This document shows, one piece after another, positions 1-9,893 of a stretch of 51,922 bases of DNA. Within the stretch, counting starts at the first letter, position 1, and every line of letters begins with the position of its first letter. The stretch comes from Pseudomonas graminis (lineage in GTDB: Bacteria > Pseudomonadota > Gammaproteobacteria > Pseudomonadales > Pseudomonadaceae): positions 1 to 51,922 of the forward strand of contig NZ_MTSB01000025.1 in NCBI RefSeq assembly GCF_002093745.1. The letters run 5' to 3'. Made by a program: the position numbers and the translations under genes. The notes below the pieces were generated by a model. It saw only the letters and a program-made list of their open reading frames with translations, ran no database searches and was not told where the DNA came from.

Positions 1-141
1 ATCATCCACTGCAGCGACGTCACCACAGGTTTCGCCGCACGATTTCCCAGTCAGGTATTGATGAGCAAGTACCTCGCATTCCTGCGCGAGGTACTTCCAG
101 CCAATGTTGAATACACCGAAAAAGCCACGAACTGGTATTAG
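1..141 (+). CDS. C-terminal fragment of a possible LysR-family regulator (cut by window start)
   Basis: An open frame enters from the left edge and ends at a TAG at 139-141, giving 46 residues that include FAARFPSQVLMSKYLAFLRE. The pattern of an 'FPS' stretch followed by an amphipathic helix ending the protein resembles the extreme C-terminus of LysR-type substrate-binding domains. There is too little sequence to confirm this, and no catalytic or DNA-binding part is visible. The next gene starts 94 bases downstream on the same strand. Confidence 0.4.
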   Translation: MIHCSDVTTGFAARFPSQVLMSKYLAFLREVLPANVEYTEKATNWY

Positions 142-235
142 GGCTGATGAGATTCAGGCTTGAGCCACCCTCGCTCTCGCTGACGTAACTCGCCACCTCG
201 CACCCGACAGCCGACTATCGTTCAGGAACGCTGAT

Positions 236-784
236 ATGACTATCCGCATTGCCATTCCCAAGGATTCGTTGCAGATAGCGACGATTCATCTGGAGTCATG
301 GAAAAGTGCCTATCAGGGCATTATTCCCTCTGCCTATATTGATCGGATCACCCTTGAGGCGAGGTTGTCTCACTGGACGCAGGAGATCATGTCAGGCGAC
401 TCGGAGGTTTACGTCAAAGTAGACGCGTTTGATCGGGTTCTGGGCTGGGTAGCCACGGGTTCCGACAGGGAACATCCCGAAGACCGTAGCGTCGCAGAAG
501 TACACGCCGTGTATGTCAGCCCCCTGCACACCCGCCGAGGCATTGGGCATGAGTTGTTCTACTACGTAATCCCACGCTTCCAATCCGCTGGCCGCAGTCG
601 GGTCGTACTTTGGGTGCTGGAGAGAAATGCGCCTGCCCTTGATTTCTACCGTCAGCGAGGTTTCGCAGACGCGCCTATAAAAACCAGAGTTATCGAACGG
701 GGCGGCGCCAGGCTGGTCGAGATCAAGCTGGAAAGTCTCTTGACGGCGCCGCCAAGCCTGCCCCTCAATAAGCACTCCCCGTAG
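236..784 (+). CDS. GNAT family N-acetyltransferase
   Basis: This 182-residue protein belongs to the acetyl-CoA-dependent GNAT superfamily. The central strand and acetyl-CoA pyrophosphate loop are visible as VYVSPLHTRRGIGHELF (about residues 86-102, the R/Q-x-x-G-x-G motif). A later 'NAPALDFYRQRGF' gives the usual C-terminal Asn/Tyr motif. AGGA lies about 9 bases before the ATG. The acceptor substrate cannot be deduced. Its 3' end overlaps the 3' end of the convergent dehydrogenase gene by 20 bases, so there is no room for a terminator between them. Confidence 0.85.
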   Translation: MTIRIAIPKDSLQIATIHLESWKSAYQGIIPSAYIDRITLEARLSHWTQEIMSGDSEVYVKVDAFDRVLGWVATGSDREHPEDRSVAEVHAVYVSPLHTRRGIGHELFYYVIPRFQSAGRSRVVLWVLERNAPALDFYRQRGFADAPIKTRVIERGGARLVEIKLESLLTAPPSLPLNKHSP

Positions 785-1499
785 GCCTGACCACAATCTC
801 ACTCACGTCCACCCCATCAGGCTGATCGATCGCATACACAAGCGCGCGTGCAATCGCATCCGCCTCCAGTGCCACTTTTCGAAAGGCTTTCATCGCCTCA
901 CGTGCCGTTTCATCGGAAATCCAGTCGGCCAGTTCTGACTCGACCACGCCGGGGCAGACGACGGTCACGCGGATTTTGTCGGTCTCTTGCCGCAGGCCAT
1001 CGGATATCGCCCGGACAGCAAACTTGGTAGCGCAGTACACCGCAGCGGTCGGGGAGACCGAAAGGCCGCCGATGGATGAGATGTTGATGACCTGACCATG
1101 CCCTTGCGCTTCCATCGTCGGTAACACGGCGGCGATACCGTGCAGCACGCCGCGAACGTTGACGTCGAGCATCTGGTTCCATTCCGCTATTTTCAGCGAG
1201 GCGAGTGGGGACAAGGGCATGACGCCGGCGTTGTTGATGATGACGTCGATCTTGCCGAATTCACGTTTGGCGAAGTCGGCAAAGGCCAGCACGTCGGCTG
1301 CGTCGGTCACATCCAGCGCGCGGTAACGTGCCGAGCCACCGTGCGACTCGATGTCTGCTGTCAGCGTCTTCAAGCGATCAATACGCCGCGCTCCCAGCAC
1401 GACATGTGCGCCTTTGGCGGCGATAAGTCTGGCGGCGGCTTCGCCGATGCCGCTGCTGGCACCAGTGATCAGTACAACCTTGTCTTGAATGTTCGACAT
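765..1499 (-). CDS. SDR family oxidoreductase
   Basis: A 244-residue classical short-chain dehydrogenase/reductase that uses NAD(P)H to interconvert an alcohol and a carbonyl group. The cofactor loop TGASSGIGEAA is at about residues 12-22, NNAGV at about 90, and the catalytic Ser and Tyr-x-x-x-Lys are present as 'ISSIGG' and 'YCATK'. The start at 1499 (MSNIQDKVVLITG) is chosen over upstream in-frame codons because GAGGGGAT lies just before it and the fold begins there. The gene is divergent from an AraC-family regulator 218 bases away, which is a likely controller. The substrate is unknown. Confidence 0.9.
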   Translation of the reverse strand: MSNIQDKVVLITGASSGIGEAAARLIAAKGAHVVLGARRIDRLKTLTADIESHGGSARYRALDVTDAADVLAFADFAKREFGKIDVIINNAGVMPLSPLASLKIAEWNQMLDVNVRGVLHGIAAVLPTMEAQGHGQVINISSIGGLSVSPTAAVYCATKFAVRAISDGLRQETDKIRVTVVCPGVVESELADWISDETAREAMKAFRKVALEADAIARALVYAIDQPDGVDVSEIVVRPTGSAY

Positions 1500-1717
1500 G
1501 AGCTTATCCCCTCGTAAAGTGCCCAGTTGCGGCGTGATGCTCCAACTGAGTGAGAGGGATGCTACGAGTCGGTCATGGCCGCACGCTTGCCGATACCTGC
1601 GCCAAGCTTGCCTGTTTCTGTCTGATCGTCTGGCGGGTACTGAGCTACTGCCCAATGGCCGCTATGATGAGCGCGAGGCAAGGGAAGGCGTACAGCAACC
1701 TTCGGATGGAGTTATTT

Positions 1718-2635
1718 GTGGATACAAATGAGGCCGCCAGTCTTCAGGGCAACAGTGTTTACCGTGCTGAAATCATTCGGTTGATCACACAGAGGTTTAC
1801 GGTGCCCGGTGTCTACGAAACGGCTATCGCGCCGCTGTATGTGATCCGTTGCGACGCGCCGTCCGAATTGATTCACGCTGTCCATCGGCCGGCCCTTTGC
1901 TTGATCGTTCAGGGGCGTAAAGAAATTGGGCTAAGTGATGAGCAGTATGTGTACGACTCGCTCAGCTACCTTGTGGTTGCGGTGACCGTGCCCGTGTCCG
2001 GGCGGGTGATCGAAGCAAGTTCCGACGCACCTTATCTGTGTATTCGCCTGGATTTCGATCCGGTGCAAATCGCTCAGCTCATCGCCGATGCGCCGCTCAG
2101 CGGGGTGCCGGATGAGCCGCAGCGCGGCCTGTTTCTGGACCACATTGACCAGCCGCTGCTGGAAACGGTTCTGCGGCTGGTGCGCCTGCTCGACACCCCT
2201 CGGGATATCGGCATGCTTGCGCCTTTGGCACTTCGGGAGCTTTATTACCGGCTGCTGCGTGGCAACAACGGACGCAGGCTTTACGAAATTGCAGTCGGCG
2301 ATTCGCAGACGCACCGCGTTGCACGTGCGCTCGACTGGTTGAACAGCCATTACACCGAGCCGCTACGCATTGATGAGCTGGCGCGTCTGGCCAATCTTGG
2401 CAGTTCGACGTTGCACCACCGATTCAAGGCGCTGACCGCCATGAGCCCGTTGCAGTACCAGAAACAACGGCGTCTGCAAGAAGCCCGACGGCTGATGATC
2501 AATGAAGGCCTGGATGTATCCAGCGCCTGCTATCGCGTCGGCTATGAAAGCCCTTCGCAATTCAGCAGGGAATACAGCCGCCAATTTGGTTGCCCGCCTT
2601 CAACGGACGTGAGCCGGGTTCGCCAAACCGTCTGA
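1718..2635 (+). CDS. AraC family transcriptional regulator
   Basis: A one-component regulator with an N-terminal AraC_N-type cupin effector domain (about residues 15-170) and a C-terminal double helix-turn-helix domain. The latter is visible as 'IDELARLANLGSSTLHHRF' and 'VSSACYRVGYESPSQFSREY'. I prefer a GTG start at 1718 because GGAG lies six bases upstream. An in-frame ATG at 1706 adds only four residues (MELF) and has a poor ribosome site, and more upstream starts give non-family sequence. The total of 305 residues is normal for the family. Members with this N-terminal domain often sit beside, and activate, an oxidoreductase gene; here the divergent SDR gene fits that role. The effector is unknown. 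Confidence 0.9.
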   Translation: MDTNEAASLQGNSVYRAEIIRLITQRFTVPGVYETAIAPLYVIRCDAPSELIHAVHRPALCLIVQGRKEIGLSDEQYVYDSLSYLVVAVTVPVSGRVIEASSDAPYLCIRLDFDPVQIAQLIADAPLSGVPDEPQRGLFLDHIDQPLLETVLRLVRLLDTPRDIGMLAPLALRELYYRLLRGNNGRRLYEIAVGDSQTHRVARALDWLNSHYTEPLRIDELARLANLGSSTLHHRFKALTAMSPLQYQKQRRLQEARRLMINEGLDVSSACYRVGYESPSQFSREYSRQFGCPPSTDVSRVRQTV

Positions 2636-2650
2636 CGCCGCTGCATGGAA

Positions 2651-3274
2651 TCAGCGCTGAGGTGCCGTCAGCCGCGCATATTGATCCTGACTGATCCAGC
2701 CAGTGAACGAGCGGTCATCCGCGTTGATGAACTCGACCTGAGCCGCGCCATCCTTGAATGCCAGAACCCCGACGACGTCACCTTTGACGATGTAGGCGCC
2801 ACGAGTGGCCTTGGCATTCGGCGTCTTCTGTAACCACGCCTTGTCAGCCCTGACCTTCACCAGGCCTATCCACGGCTTGCTGGCCGTACGGGTCAGGTCC
2901 AGGCCGGTGGCGATATCTGGTATCAGCACATTCAGGCAGCCTGAGTGTTGCTGGCCTTGTTCGATGGTCAGCGTTACCCCGTCAGGCGAGGGCTTTAGTG
3001 TTCCCGGATAGGCGCCGTCGGACCAGGAGAACACCGCCACGTCTTTGCCAGCCTCGACATTGCCTTTTAGATAGAACGCGCAACTGAAGGGCGGATCTTC
3101 GCCTCGTTCTTCCGCGTAGTAGCCTTCGACTTGATGCTCGGGCGTCACGGCCAGCATCAACTGCTCGTACTTGCCGGAATGCAAAGCCGTGTCCTGGGCG
3201 AAGGCGGGTGCGCCGGCACAGAGCGACAATGCGCCCGTCATTAGCCACTGGAGAATGGAGCGTTTGCGCGTCAT
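2651..3274 (-). CDS. secreted protein with C-terminal SH3-like domain
   Basis: A 207-residue protein with a Sec signal peptide: a basic MTRKR start, a hydrophobic core, and cleavage likely after APAFA at about residue 26. The C-terminal part (from about residue 140, 'WLQKTPNAKATRGAYIVKGD' to 'GWISQDQY') looks like a bacterial SH3 domain, which typically binds peptidoglycan or partner peptides. The middle has a repeated 'F-W-S-D-G' style beta pattern seen in periplasmic proteins. GGA lies 8 bases before the ATG. The function is not known. It is convergent with the AraC gene, with 15 bases between them. Confidence 0.8.
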   Translation of the reverse strand: MTRKRSILQWLMTGALSLCAGAPAFAQDTALHSGKYEQLMLAVTPEHQVEGYYAEERGEDPPFSCAFYLKGNVEAGKDVAVFSWSDGAYPGTLKPSPDGVTLTIEQGQQHSGCLNVLIPDIATGLDLTRTASKPWIGLVKVRADKAWLQKTPNAKATRGAYIVKGDVVGVLAFKDGAAQVEFINADDRSFTGWISQDQYARLTAPQR

Positions 3275-3449
3275 GTTTTCATTCCGTTGTGAGTAAGATG
3301 TTCCATCGAAACCGACAGCTTCCTGGTGGGCATCTTACTGAATGGTTGAATGAAAAGGCATTTTCCTGAGCGGGCGCAAAGCGGTCGAATTGACCCGCTC
3401 GTGAAGCCTAAAGTGTCCATCACCTTTCGGCTCCAGACACTTGTTGCGA

Positions 3450-3911
3450 TTACCCGTGAGGGCTACTGATCTGCAACTCCGAAAATGACGTGATATACCC
3501 TGCAATGGCGCTGGCGACGACTGTCGGCGGGCTTGCCAGCCATACTTGTCCAGGTCCGGAACGGCCCGGGAAGTTACGATTGATGGCGCTGACGGTGACC
3601 TGATCCTTGCGGGTCGATGAGCCAGGACCGCAGTTCGCGCACGCACCGCATGCCGGTTGCAGGAGTTCTGCGCCAAAAGTTTCGAATGCCGAAAGATACC
3701 CTTTTTGCTCACAGTAATCGCGTACGTCCACCGTACCGAACTGCAGATAAAGCTTTACGTCGGGGTGGAGCGTTCGTTGATTTTCGAGCGCCCAGTTGAT
3801 CACTTCGAAGTAGTGATCGAAATCATCCCGCTTGCCGGCAGTGCAGGAGCCGCCGTAAGCGATATCGACATGCACCCAAAGATAAATAGCGGGATCATGC
3901 GTCTCCTCCAT
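3450..3911 (-). pseudogene. 5'-truncated aconitase/isopropylmalate dehydratase family remnant
   Basis: The frame encodes only the C-terminal third of an aconitase-family large subunit. It carries 'DIAYGGSCTAGKRDDFDHY', then the iron-sulfur ligand region 'GACANCGPG', then 'SAINRNFPGRSGPGQVWLAS' with the family arginine. Full-length relatives are about 400-650 residues. Here the N-terminal two thirds are absent, and the sequence immediately upstream (3912-4050) codes for nothing similar. The first Cys ligand region (GGSCTAGK) and the Cys-x-x-Cys pair survive, but the other substrate-binding domains are missing, so activity is very unlikely. The MFS gene next to it may have served the same tricarboxylate pathway before the deletion. 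Confidence 0.75.
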
Positions 3912-3977
3912 GGAAAGAGTTCAGGTCGATTAAGCGAAGGCGTCAGGCGATCGGCGTGTATGGGCAGTACGAGGTAC

Positions 3978-4004
3978 GTGTTGCCACAGAGGGGGTGGCA
4001 ACAC
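3978..4004. repeat. strong hairpin between MFS gene and aconitase remnant
   Basis: GTGTTGCCAC at 3978-3987 pairs perfectly with GTGGCAACAC at 3995-4004 across a 7-base loop. There is no T-run on the minus strand after the stem, so it is not a classical intrinsic terminator. It could still slow polymerase or protect the MFS transcript 3' end. Confidence 0.6.
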
Positions 4005-4050
4005 GGGACACAACAGTTATCAGGAGGTAAACAGTCTTGCGTCGAGCGTC

Positions 4051-5295
4051 TTACGTCGAGCTCAGGTCAAGCGCATAATTTTTTTCGACGCGGGGGAACA
4101 ATGGCGCTGTTAACAGTGCGCAGAACGCTGCTGCCAGCCAGACCACGCCCCAGGAAAAATGCGTCATGAGGGTGGAGGCCGCGATGGGGGTGGCGAACAG
4201 CACTACAAACACGCAGGTGTTGCCCATTGCCAGGGCTGTGCCTGCACGGCTCGCCCCTGCCAAGGTGGCCAGTTCGGTGTAGGCAACACCGTGCCAGGCG
4301 GACACGCTGATGCCGGCAACCACCATGACGGCGATGATCAGGCCGCTGGCCAGCGCGGTTTCGTTCATGCCGTAGAAGCCGGCTGCCGATACCACTGTGC
4401 CCAAGGCCAGAAAGGTCAGGGTGCTCAGCCAGGCACAGGTTTTGAGGTAGGCACGTCGATTTTTGTTTTTGTCGGTCCAGCGTCCACTCCAGATTCTGCT
4501 GACAATGGCGCCAATCTGGATAACGGCCAGCGTCGCTGAAATCAGTGTGATGTCGATCTTGCTGAAGTCATGGAAGAACACGGCCGCATAAGTCAGGATG
4601 GCGAATTGTGGCGCGCACAGCAGGCCGATGGCCAATACGATCCGCCAGACCCTCAGGTCCTTCAACGGGCTCGCGTTGGTTGCCATGCTCTGTTTTTTTG
4701 CCGCACTGCTGGAGAAGTCGGGTTCGTAGAGCCAGAACCAGGCGAACAAGGCGGCTATCAGGCAGAACAAGGCCGATACCGTGAACACCTCGACAAAGCC
4801 GTACGTGTAAGCCAGATAAGGCAGCACGACTGCACCCAAGGCGTACCCCCCTGGAACGGCCGTTTGCCGGATGCTCATGGCCAGCCCTCGTTCACCTTCC
4901 TTGAACCAGGCCATGATGGCTCGTCCGCTGGCGCCGTTGACGCTGCTGCCGAGCAAGCCTACGACGAACAGGCCTACCGCCAGCAACACCACCGTGGGTG
5001 CGAAAGAGGCCAGCATTGCCAATATCAGCAGGGCAATGCCCGAGCTGAGCAGTCCGGTCAGCAATACAGGACGATCACCCCAGCGATCGGTCAGCAAGCC
5101 CCACGGGATTTCGCTGACCGCGATACCCAAGCCCAAGACGCCGAGTACAAGCCCCAACTCGCTGTTGTCCAGCTGATAAGTGGCTCGCATATAAACTGCC
5201 GTGGCAGGCAGCCCCCCGACGACGCTGGAAAAGCTCGCGTTGGCGGCCACGCCAACACCGAGCACTTTCCATCGGTGACCGTTATCGACAGTCAT
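4051..5295 (-). CDS. MFS transporter
   Basis: A 414-residue inner-membrane major facilitator with about 12 hydrophobic segments. The conserved cytoplasmic loop 2-3 motif appears as 'GLLTDRWGDRPVL' (about residues 70-82). I choose the ATG at 5295 (MTVDNGHRWK) because GTGGGAT precedes it; the only longer option uses a TTG six codons upstream. It is divergent from the LysR gene at 5400, and the 104-base gap should hold both promoters. With the truncated aconitase-family gene downstream, a carboxylate substrate such as citrate or a relative is possible but unproven. Confidence 0.88.
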   Translation of the reverse strand: MTVDNGHRWKVLGVGVAANASFSSVVGGLPATAVYMRATYQLDNSELGLVLGVLGLGIAVSEIPWGLLTDRWGDRPVLLTGLLSSGIALLILAMLASFAPTVVLLAVGLFVVGLLGSSVNGASGRAIMAWFKEGERGLAMSIRQTAVPGGYALGAVVLPYLAYTYGFVEVFTVSALFCLIAALFAWFWLYEPDFSSSAAKKQSMATNASPLKDLRVWRIVLAIGLLCAPQFAILTYAAVFFHDFSKIDITLISATLAVIQIGAIVSRIWSGRWTDKNKNRRAYLKTCAWLSTLTFLALGTVVSAAGFYGMNETALASGLIIAVMVVAGISVSAWHGVAYTELATLAGASRAGTALAMGNTCVFVVLFATPIAASTLMTHFSWGVVWLAAAFCALLTAPLFPRVEKNYALDLSST

Positions 5296-5399
5296 AAGAA
5301 TCCCACTATTCAATTAGTTGTTGGCCGTCAGAATCGCATGAGAGTATCGTCTCGAATATCAAATTATTTTGCGTGTTCGTCCCGAAAAGCAGGATTGTC

Positions 5400-6281
5400 A
5401 TGAGACCGGTAAATTTTGATTTAGATGTCATGCGTAGCTTCGTAACAGGGGTCGAACTGGGCAGTTTTGCCAAGGCTGCACAAAAGCTTGCACGCTCTAC
5501 TTCTGCTATCAGCGCTCAATTGAAGAAGCTGGAAGCTCAGGCAGGTTCACCCCTGTTCAAGAAAGCAGGTCGCAAGTTGGCGCTGACGGACACCGGAGAG
5601 GTATTGCTCAATTACTCCAGGCGGCTCTTGAGCCTTAACGATGAGACGATGACGGCGGTGTCCGAGCTGAAGCTCAAAGGGTGGGTGCGTCTCGGGTTGC
5701 AGGAAGACCTGGGGAGTTTCTTGCCGACGGTGCTCGGACGGTTCGCCAGAGCCCATCCGGACGTGCGAGTCGAGGCGCGTATTGCCCGCAATGCCGACCT
5801 GCTCAACCGTATAGAAAACGGTTCTCTCGATCTCGCGGTGGCGTGGGGCGGAGTGAAGAAGAACGGGTATCAGGAGACGATAGTGAACCTGCCCATGCAG
5901 TGGATCGGATCGTCTCACCAGTATCTCGACTGGCGTGTCGAATCAGGCAACCCGCTGCCTATCATTGCGTTCGATGCGCCGTGCCCCTTTCATTCAAAGG
6001 CCACTGACGCACTGGACCTTGCAGGGATCCCTTGGCTTCTTTCGTTTACCAGCTCCAGCCTCAATGGCCTGTCTGCAGCCACTGAAGCCGGTCTGGGGTA
6101 CACCATCAGAACATCCCTCGGGCTTCAGGCAGGCACTGAACTGCTTGATACCGAAGAGCGAGGCTTACCGCCTCTACCCTCTATTGCACTGACATTGCAC
6201 AGGCGAGAGGCAAATCCAAATCCTCTGACCGAACGGTTGTCGAGCATCGTGATACAGGCGATACGAAGTGAGGTCGTCTGA
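5400..6281 (+). CDS. LysR family transcriptional regulator
   Basis: A 293-residue LysR-type regulator. The N-terminal winged helix-turn-helix is 'LDVMRSFVTGVELGSFAKAA' followed by 'RSTSAISAQLKKLEAQAGSP'. The remainder is the two-lobed substrate-binding domain. The start at ATG 5400 has AGGA six bases upstream; a GTG at 5373 is in frame but lacks this. Its divergent orientation to the MFS transporter is the classic arrangement in which the LysR protein controls the transporter gene. The C-terminal end 'SSIVIQAIRSEVV' is complete. Confidence 0.9.
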   Translation: MRPVNFDLDVMRSFVTGVELGSFAKAAQKLARSTSAISAQLKKLEAQAGSPLFKKAGRKLALTDTGEVLLNYSRRLLSLNDETMTAVSELKLKGWVRLGLQEDLGSFLPTVLGRFARAHPDVRVEARIARNADLLNRIENGSLDLAVAWGGVKKNGYQETIVNLPMQWIGSSHQYLDWRVESGNPLPIIAFDAPCPFHSKATDALDLAGIPWLLSFTSSSLNGLSAATEAGLGYTIRTSLGLQAGTELLDTEERGLPPLPSIALTLHRREANPNPLTERLSSIVIQAIRSEVV

Positions 6282-6321
6282 CCGCAGTGCTTCTAACCCT
6301 TGTTCTTGATGGCTGAGCCGC

Positions 6322-6588
6322 TTACTCAGCCTTCTCGGCGCCGCCGATCTTTTCTTCCATCTCGGCCATTTTGGCTTCCAGCGCCTCAAGGCGTGCGCGG
6401 GTGCGGGCAAGGACGGCCATCTGGCTGTCGAACTCTTCCCGGCTCACCAGATCCAGTTTGCTGAAGCCGCTTTGCAGCAGCGCCTTGAACTGGGTTTCGA
6501 ATTCGCTGCGGGGTATGGGCGTTTCGCCGTTGAACAGGCGGGAGGCGTGGCCGCTGAGGGCGTCGAGAAAAGCTTTGGGCGCGAGCAT
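6322..6588 (-). CDS. ubiK: ubiquinone biosynthesis accessory factor UbiK
   Basis: An 88-residue protein of the UbiK/YqiC family (BMFP domain). Family members aid assembly of the ubiquinone biosynthetic complex and can associate with membranes. The N-terminal amphipathic part 'LDALSGHASRLF' and a long C-terminal coiled coil (about residues 48-82, ARTRARLEALEAKMAEMEEK) match the family in length and layout. It lies just upstream of, and divergent from, glnK-amtB, its usual place in pseudomonads. Confidence 0.88.
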   Translation of the reverse strand: MLAPKAFLDALSGHASRLFNGETPIPRSEFETQFKALLQSGFSKLDLVSREEFDSQMAVLARTRARLEALEAKMAEMEEKIGGAEKAE

Positions 6589-6693
6589 GATGATTTTCCT
6601 GAATCTGATGGCCAGCAGTGTAACACGCAGCGTCTATAGTCAATTCAGGCGCGACAGGCTGCACGCTTATGGGGCGAGGCGGTGTGCGTCCTG

Positions 6694-6708
6694 GCACCAT
6701 TACCGTGC
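6694..6708 (+). promoter_or_regulatory. candidate NtrC binding site upstream of glnK
   Basis: GCACCATTACCGTGC is an inverted repeat (GCAC...GTGC, 15 bases) close to the NtrC consensus GCACC-N5-GGTGC. It lies about 90 bases upstream of the -24 element of a sigma-54-type promoter, the usual enhancer distance. A weaker similar palindrome, GCGCCAAATGCGC, occurs near 6738-6751. Confidence 0.6.
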
Positions 6709-6783
6709 ATAACGTTGGCCGGGTGGCGGGTCTCACGGCGCCAAATGCGCCCAAGAACCTGTATTCAATGAATATTCACGAGA

Positions 6784-6800
6784 TGGCAAGCTTTCTGCTT
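6784..6800 (+). promoter_or_regulatory. sigma-54 (-24/-12) promoter of glnK-amtB
   Basis: TGGCAAGCTTTCTGCTT has the invariant GG (6785-6786) and GC (6797-6798) separated by ten bases, matching the RpoN consensus TGGCACG-N4-TTGCW with few deviations. It implies a transcript start near 6810 and a leader of about 200 bases before glnK. With the upstream NtrC-like box it predicts activation under nitrogen limitation. Confidence 0.65.
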
Positions 6801-6958
6801 AGTGGCTTATGACCCATGCACTGATGCAGTCGCTGTGACGAATGCAGTGCGGCAGGCGGAGCGGGGATGTGTTTCGTCATACGCGGTTTTTCTGGCGTTG
6901 GTCTGGCCTGATCAGGCGGCCGACACGTTACAAAGCCAGGCACTGCGCTTAGACTTGA

Positions 6959-7348
<390 letters not shown>

Positions 7349-7382
7349 GCCGCCAAACCCCAACGCCCCAGGAGAAAACAAT

Positions 7383-8720
<1,338 letters not shown>

Positions 8721-8741
8721 TCAGTCGCCGACGCAAAAAAG

Positions 8742-8768
8742 AATGCCCGGTCTCCGGGCATTTTTTTT
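8742..8768 (+). terminator. intrinsic terminator of glnK-amtB
   Basis: A perfect stem of AATGCCCGG (8742-8750) and CCGGGCATT (8754-8762) with a 3-base loop, continuing into a run of T ending at 8768. An A-run on the other side would also allow some termination from the opposite direction. Confidence 0.9.
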
Positions 8769-8962
8769 GTCTGATGTTTGCGGATAAACCGCGCCTTTCT
8801 GCTGTCATTGATCTTGCCTGTGTCAATGATTTCGGCGCCATGACGCAACGCAGGTAACGATGCTGCAGCAGTCTTCGTTAACTTGCAGGGAAGCCGGTTT
8901 ATTGCGCGCTTTGCTTTTTTCTCAGTCGAGTTAGAATGCGCGCCGAAGGTGCGGAGAACGGT

Positions 8963-9382
8963 ATGTGGCATCAATCCAGGATTGCCTTGCGGGCGAGGCC
9001 CCGCGGGTTCCATCTGGTGACTGACGAAATAGTCGCAGGCTTGCCCCAGCTGCGGGAGTGTCGTGTCGGGCTGCTGCATGTATGGCTGCAACATACCTCG
9101 GCTTCGTTGACCGTCAACGAAAATGCCGACCCGGCAGTACGTCGTGACTTTGAGCGTTTCTTCAACCGTCTGGTGCCTCAGGGCGTGGACGGCTACGAAC
9201 ATGACGACGAAGGCCCTGATGACTTGCCAGCGCATTTCAAGGCCAGTTTGCTGGGCTGCCAGTTAGTGTTGCCGGTCACGGCAGGACGACTGGCGCTGGG
9301 CACCTGGCAAGGTATTTACCTGGGCGAGCATCGAGACGCTGGTGGGTCTCGTAACGTCCTGGCCACCCTTCAGGGTGAATAG
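8963..9382 (+). CDS. YjbQ family protein (UPF0047)
   Basis: A 139-residue protein of the YjbQ/UPF0047 family; members show weak thiamin-phosphate synthase activity, but the main role is unsettled. The signature '[27 protein letters not shown]' and the C-terminal '[13 protein letters not shown]' with conserved His/Glu are present. The ATG at 8963 (MWHQSRI) is chosen because GGAGAACGGT precedes it and it matches the family length; an ATG at 8936 is in frame but less likely. It is followed by a hairpin with a T-rich tail and then by sutA. Confidence 0.88.
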   Translation: MWHQSRIALRARPRGFHLVTDEIVAGLPQLRECRVGLLHVWLQHTSASLTVNENADPAVRRDFERFFNRLVPQGVDGYEHDDEGPDDLPAHFKASLLGCQLVLPVTAGRLALGTWQGIYLGEHRDAGGSRNVLATLQGE

Positions 9383-9386
9383 ACAT

Positions 9387-9416
9387 AACCGCTGGGGTCA
9401 GCGGTTGTTGAATTTT
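9387..9416 (+). terminator. probable intrinsic terminator after yjbQ
   Basis: AACCGCTG (9387-9394) pairs with CAGCGGTT (9399-9406) around a GGGT loop, followed by GTTGAATTTTT. The T-tract is offset by about five bases, so termination may be partial. Confidence 0.55.
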
Positions 9417-9486
9417 TCCGATCGCCTTAGCAGTTCTCGGCGGTTGGGCTATAACTAATCAGCTTTCGCAAGTCATGAGGTAGAAC

Positions 9487-9819
9487 ATGAGCGACGACGA
9501 TGATACTAACGACGATCTGGTAGACGACCTGGAAGGCGAAGAAGACGGTGAGGAGCTGGCAGCGGCTTCCCCGGAAGACGATACAGCCGAACCAGACGAC
9601 TCCGACGTTCCGGCGGCACCTACCAAAGGCAAGGCCAAGGCCGCAGTGTCGGTCGAGGAATTGCCTAGCGTAGAAGCCAAGAACAAAGAGCGTGATGCGC
9701 TGGCGCGTGCCATGGAAGAATTCCTGGCGAAAGGCGGGAAGGTGCAGGAAGTGGAGGCCAATGTGGTCGCCGATCCGCCCAAGAAGCCTGACAACAAGTA
9801 CGGCAGCCGACCTATCTAA
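9487..9819 (+). CDS. sutA: SutA, RNA-polymerase-binding transcriptional regulator
   Basis: A 110-residue, very acidic protein. The first 45 residues are almost all Asp/Glu with Ala and Pro (disordered acidic tail). A central helical part 'LPSVEAKNKERDALARAMEE' follows, and a conserved end 'VVADPPKKPDNKYGSRPI'. This is the layout of SutA of Pseudomonas aeruginosa, a survival-phase factor that binds RNA polymerase and raises transcription of housekeeping genes during slow growth. A GAGG ribosome site precedes the ATG. It is monocistronic, with a hairpin terminator 20 bases after the stop. Confidence 0.85.
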   Translation: MSDDDDTNDDLVDDLEGEEDGEELAAASPEDDTAEPDDSDVPAAPTKGKAKAAVSVEELPSVEAKNKERDALARAMEEFLAKGGKVQEVEANVVADPPKKPDNKYGSRPI

Positions 9820-9838
9820 GGTCAAAAAGCCGTGTGAG

Positions 9839-9867
9839 AAAAAGCCCGCCGTCGCTGCGGGCTTTTT
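9839..9867. terminator. bidirectional intrinsic terminator between sutA and the HAD gene
   Basis: AAAAAGCCCGC (9839-9849) and GCGGGCTTTTT (9857-9867) form a perfect stem with a 7-base loop and A/T tracts on both sides. It can serve sutA on the plus strand and the xerC-HAD operon on the minus strand. Confidence 0.88.
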
Positions 9868-9893
9868 CTATTGGGCGCATATCGGTACGTTTT

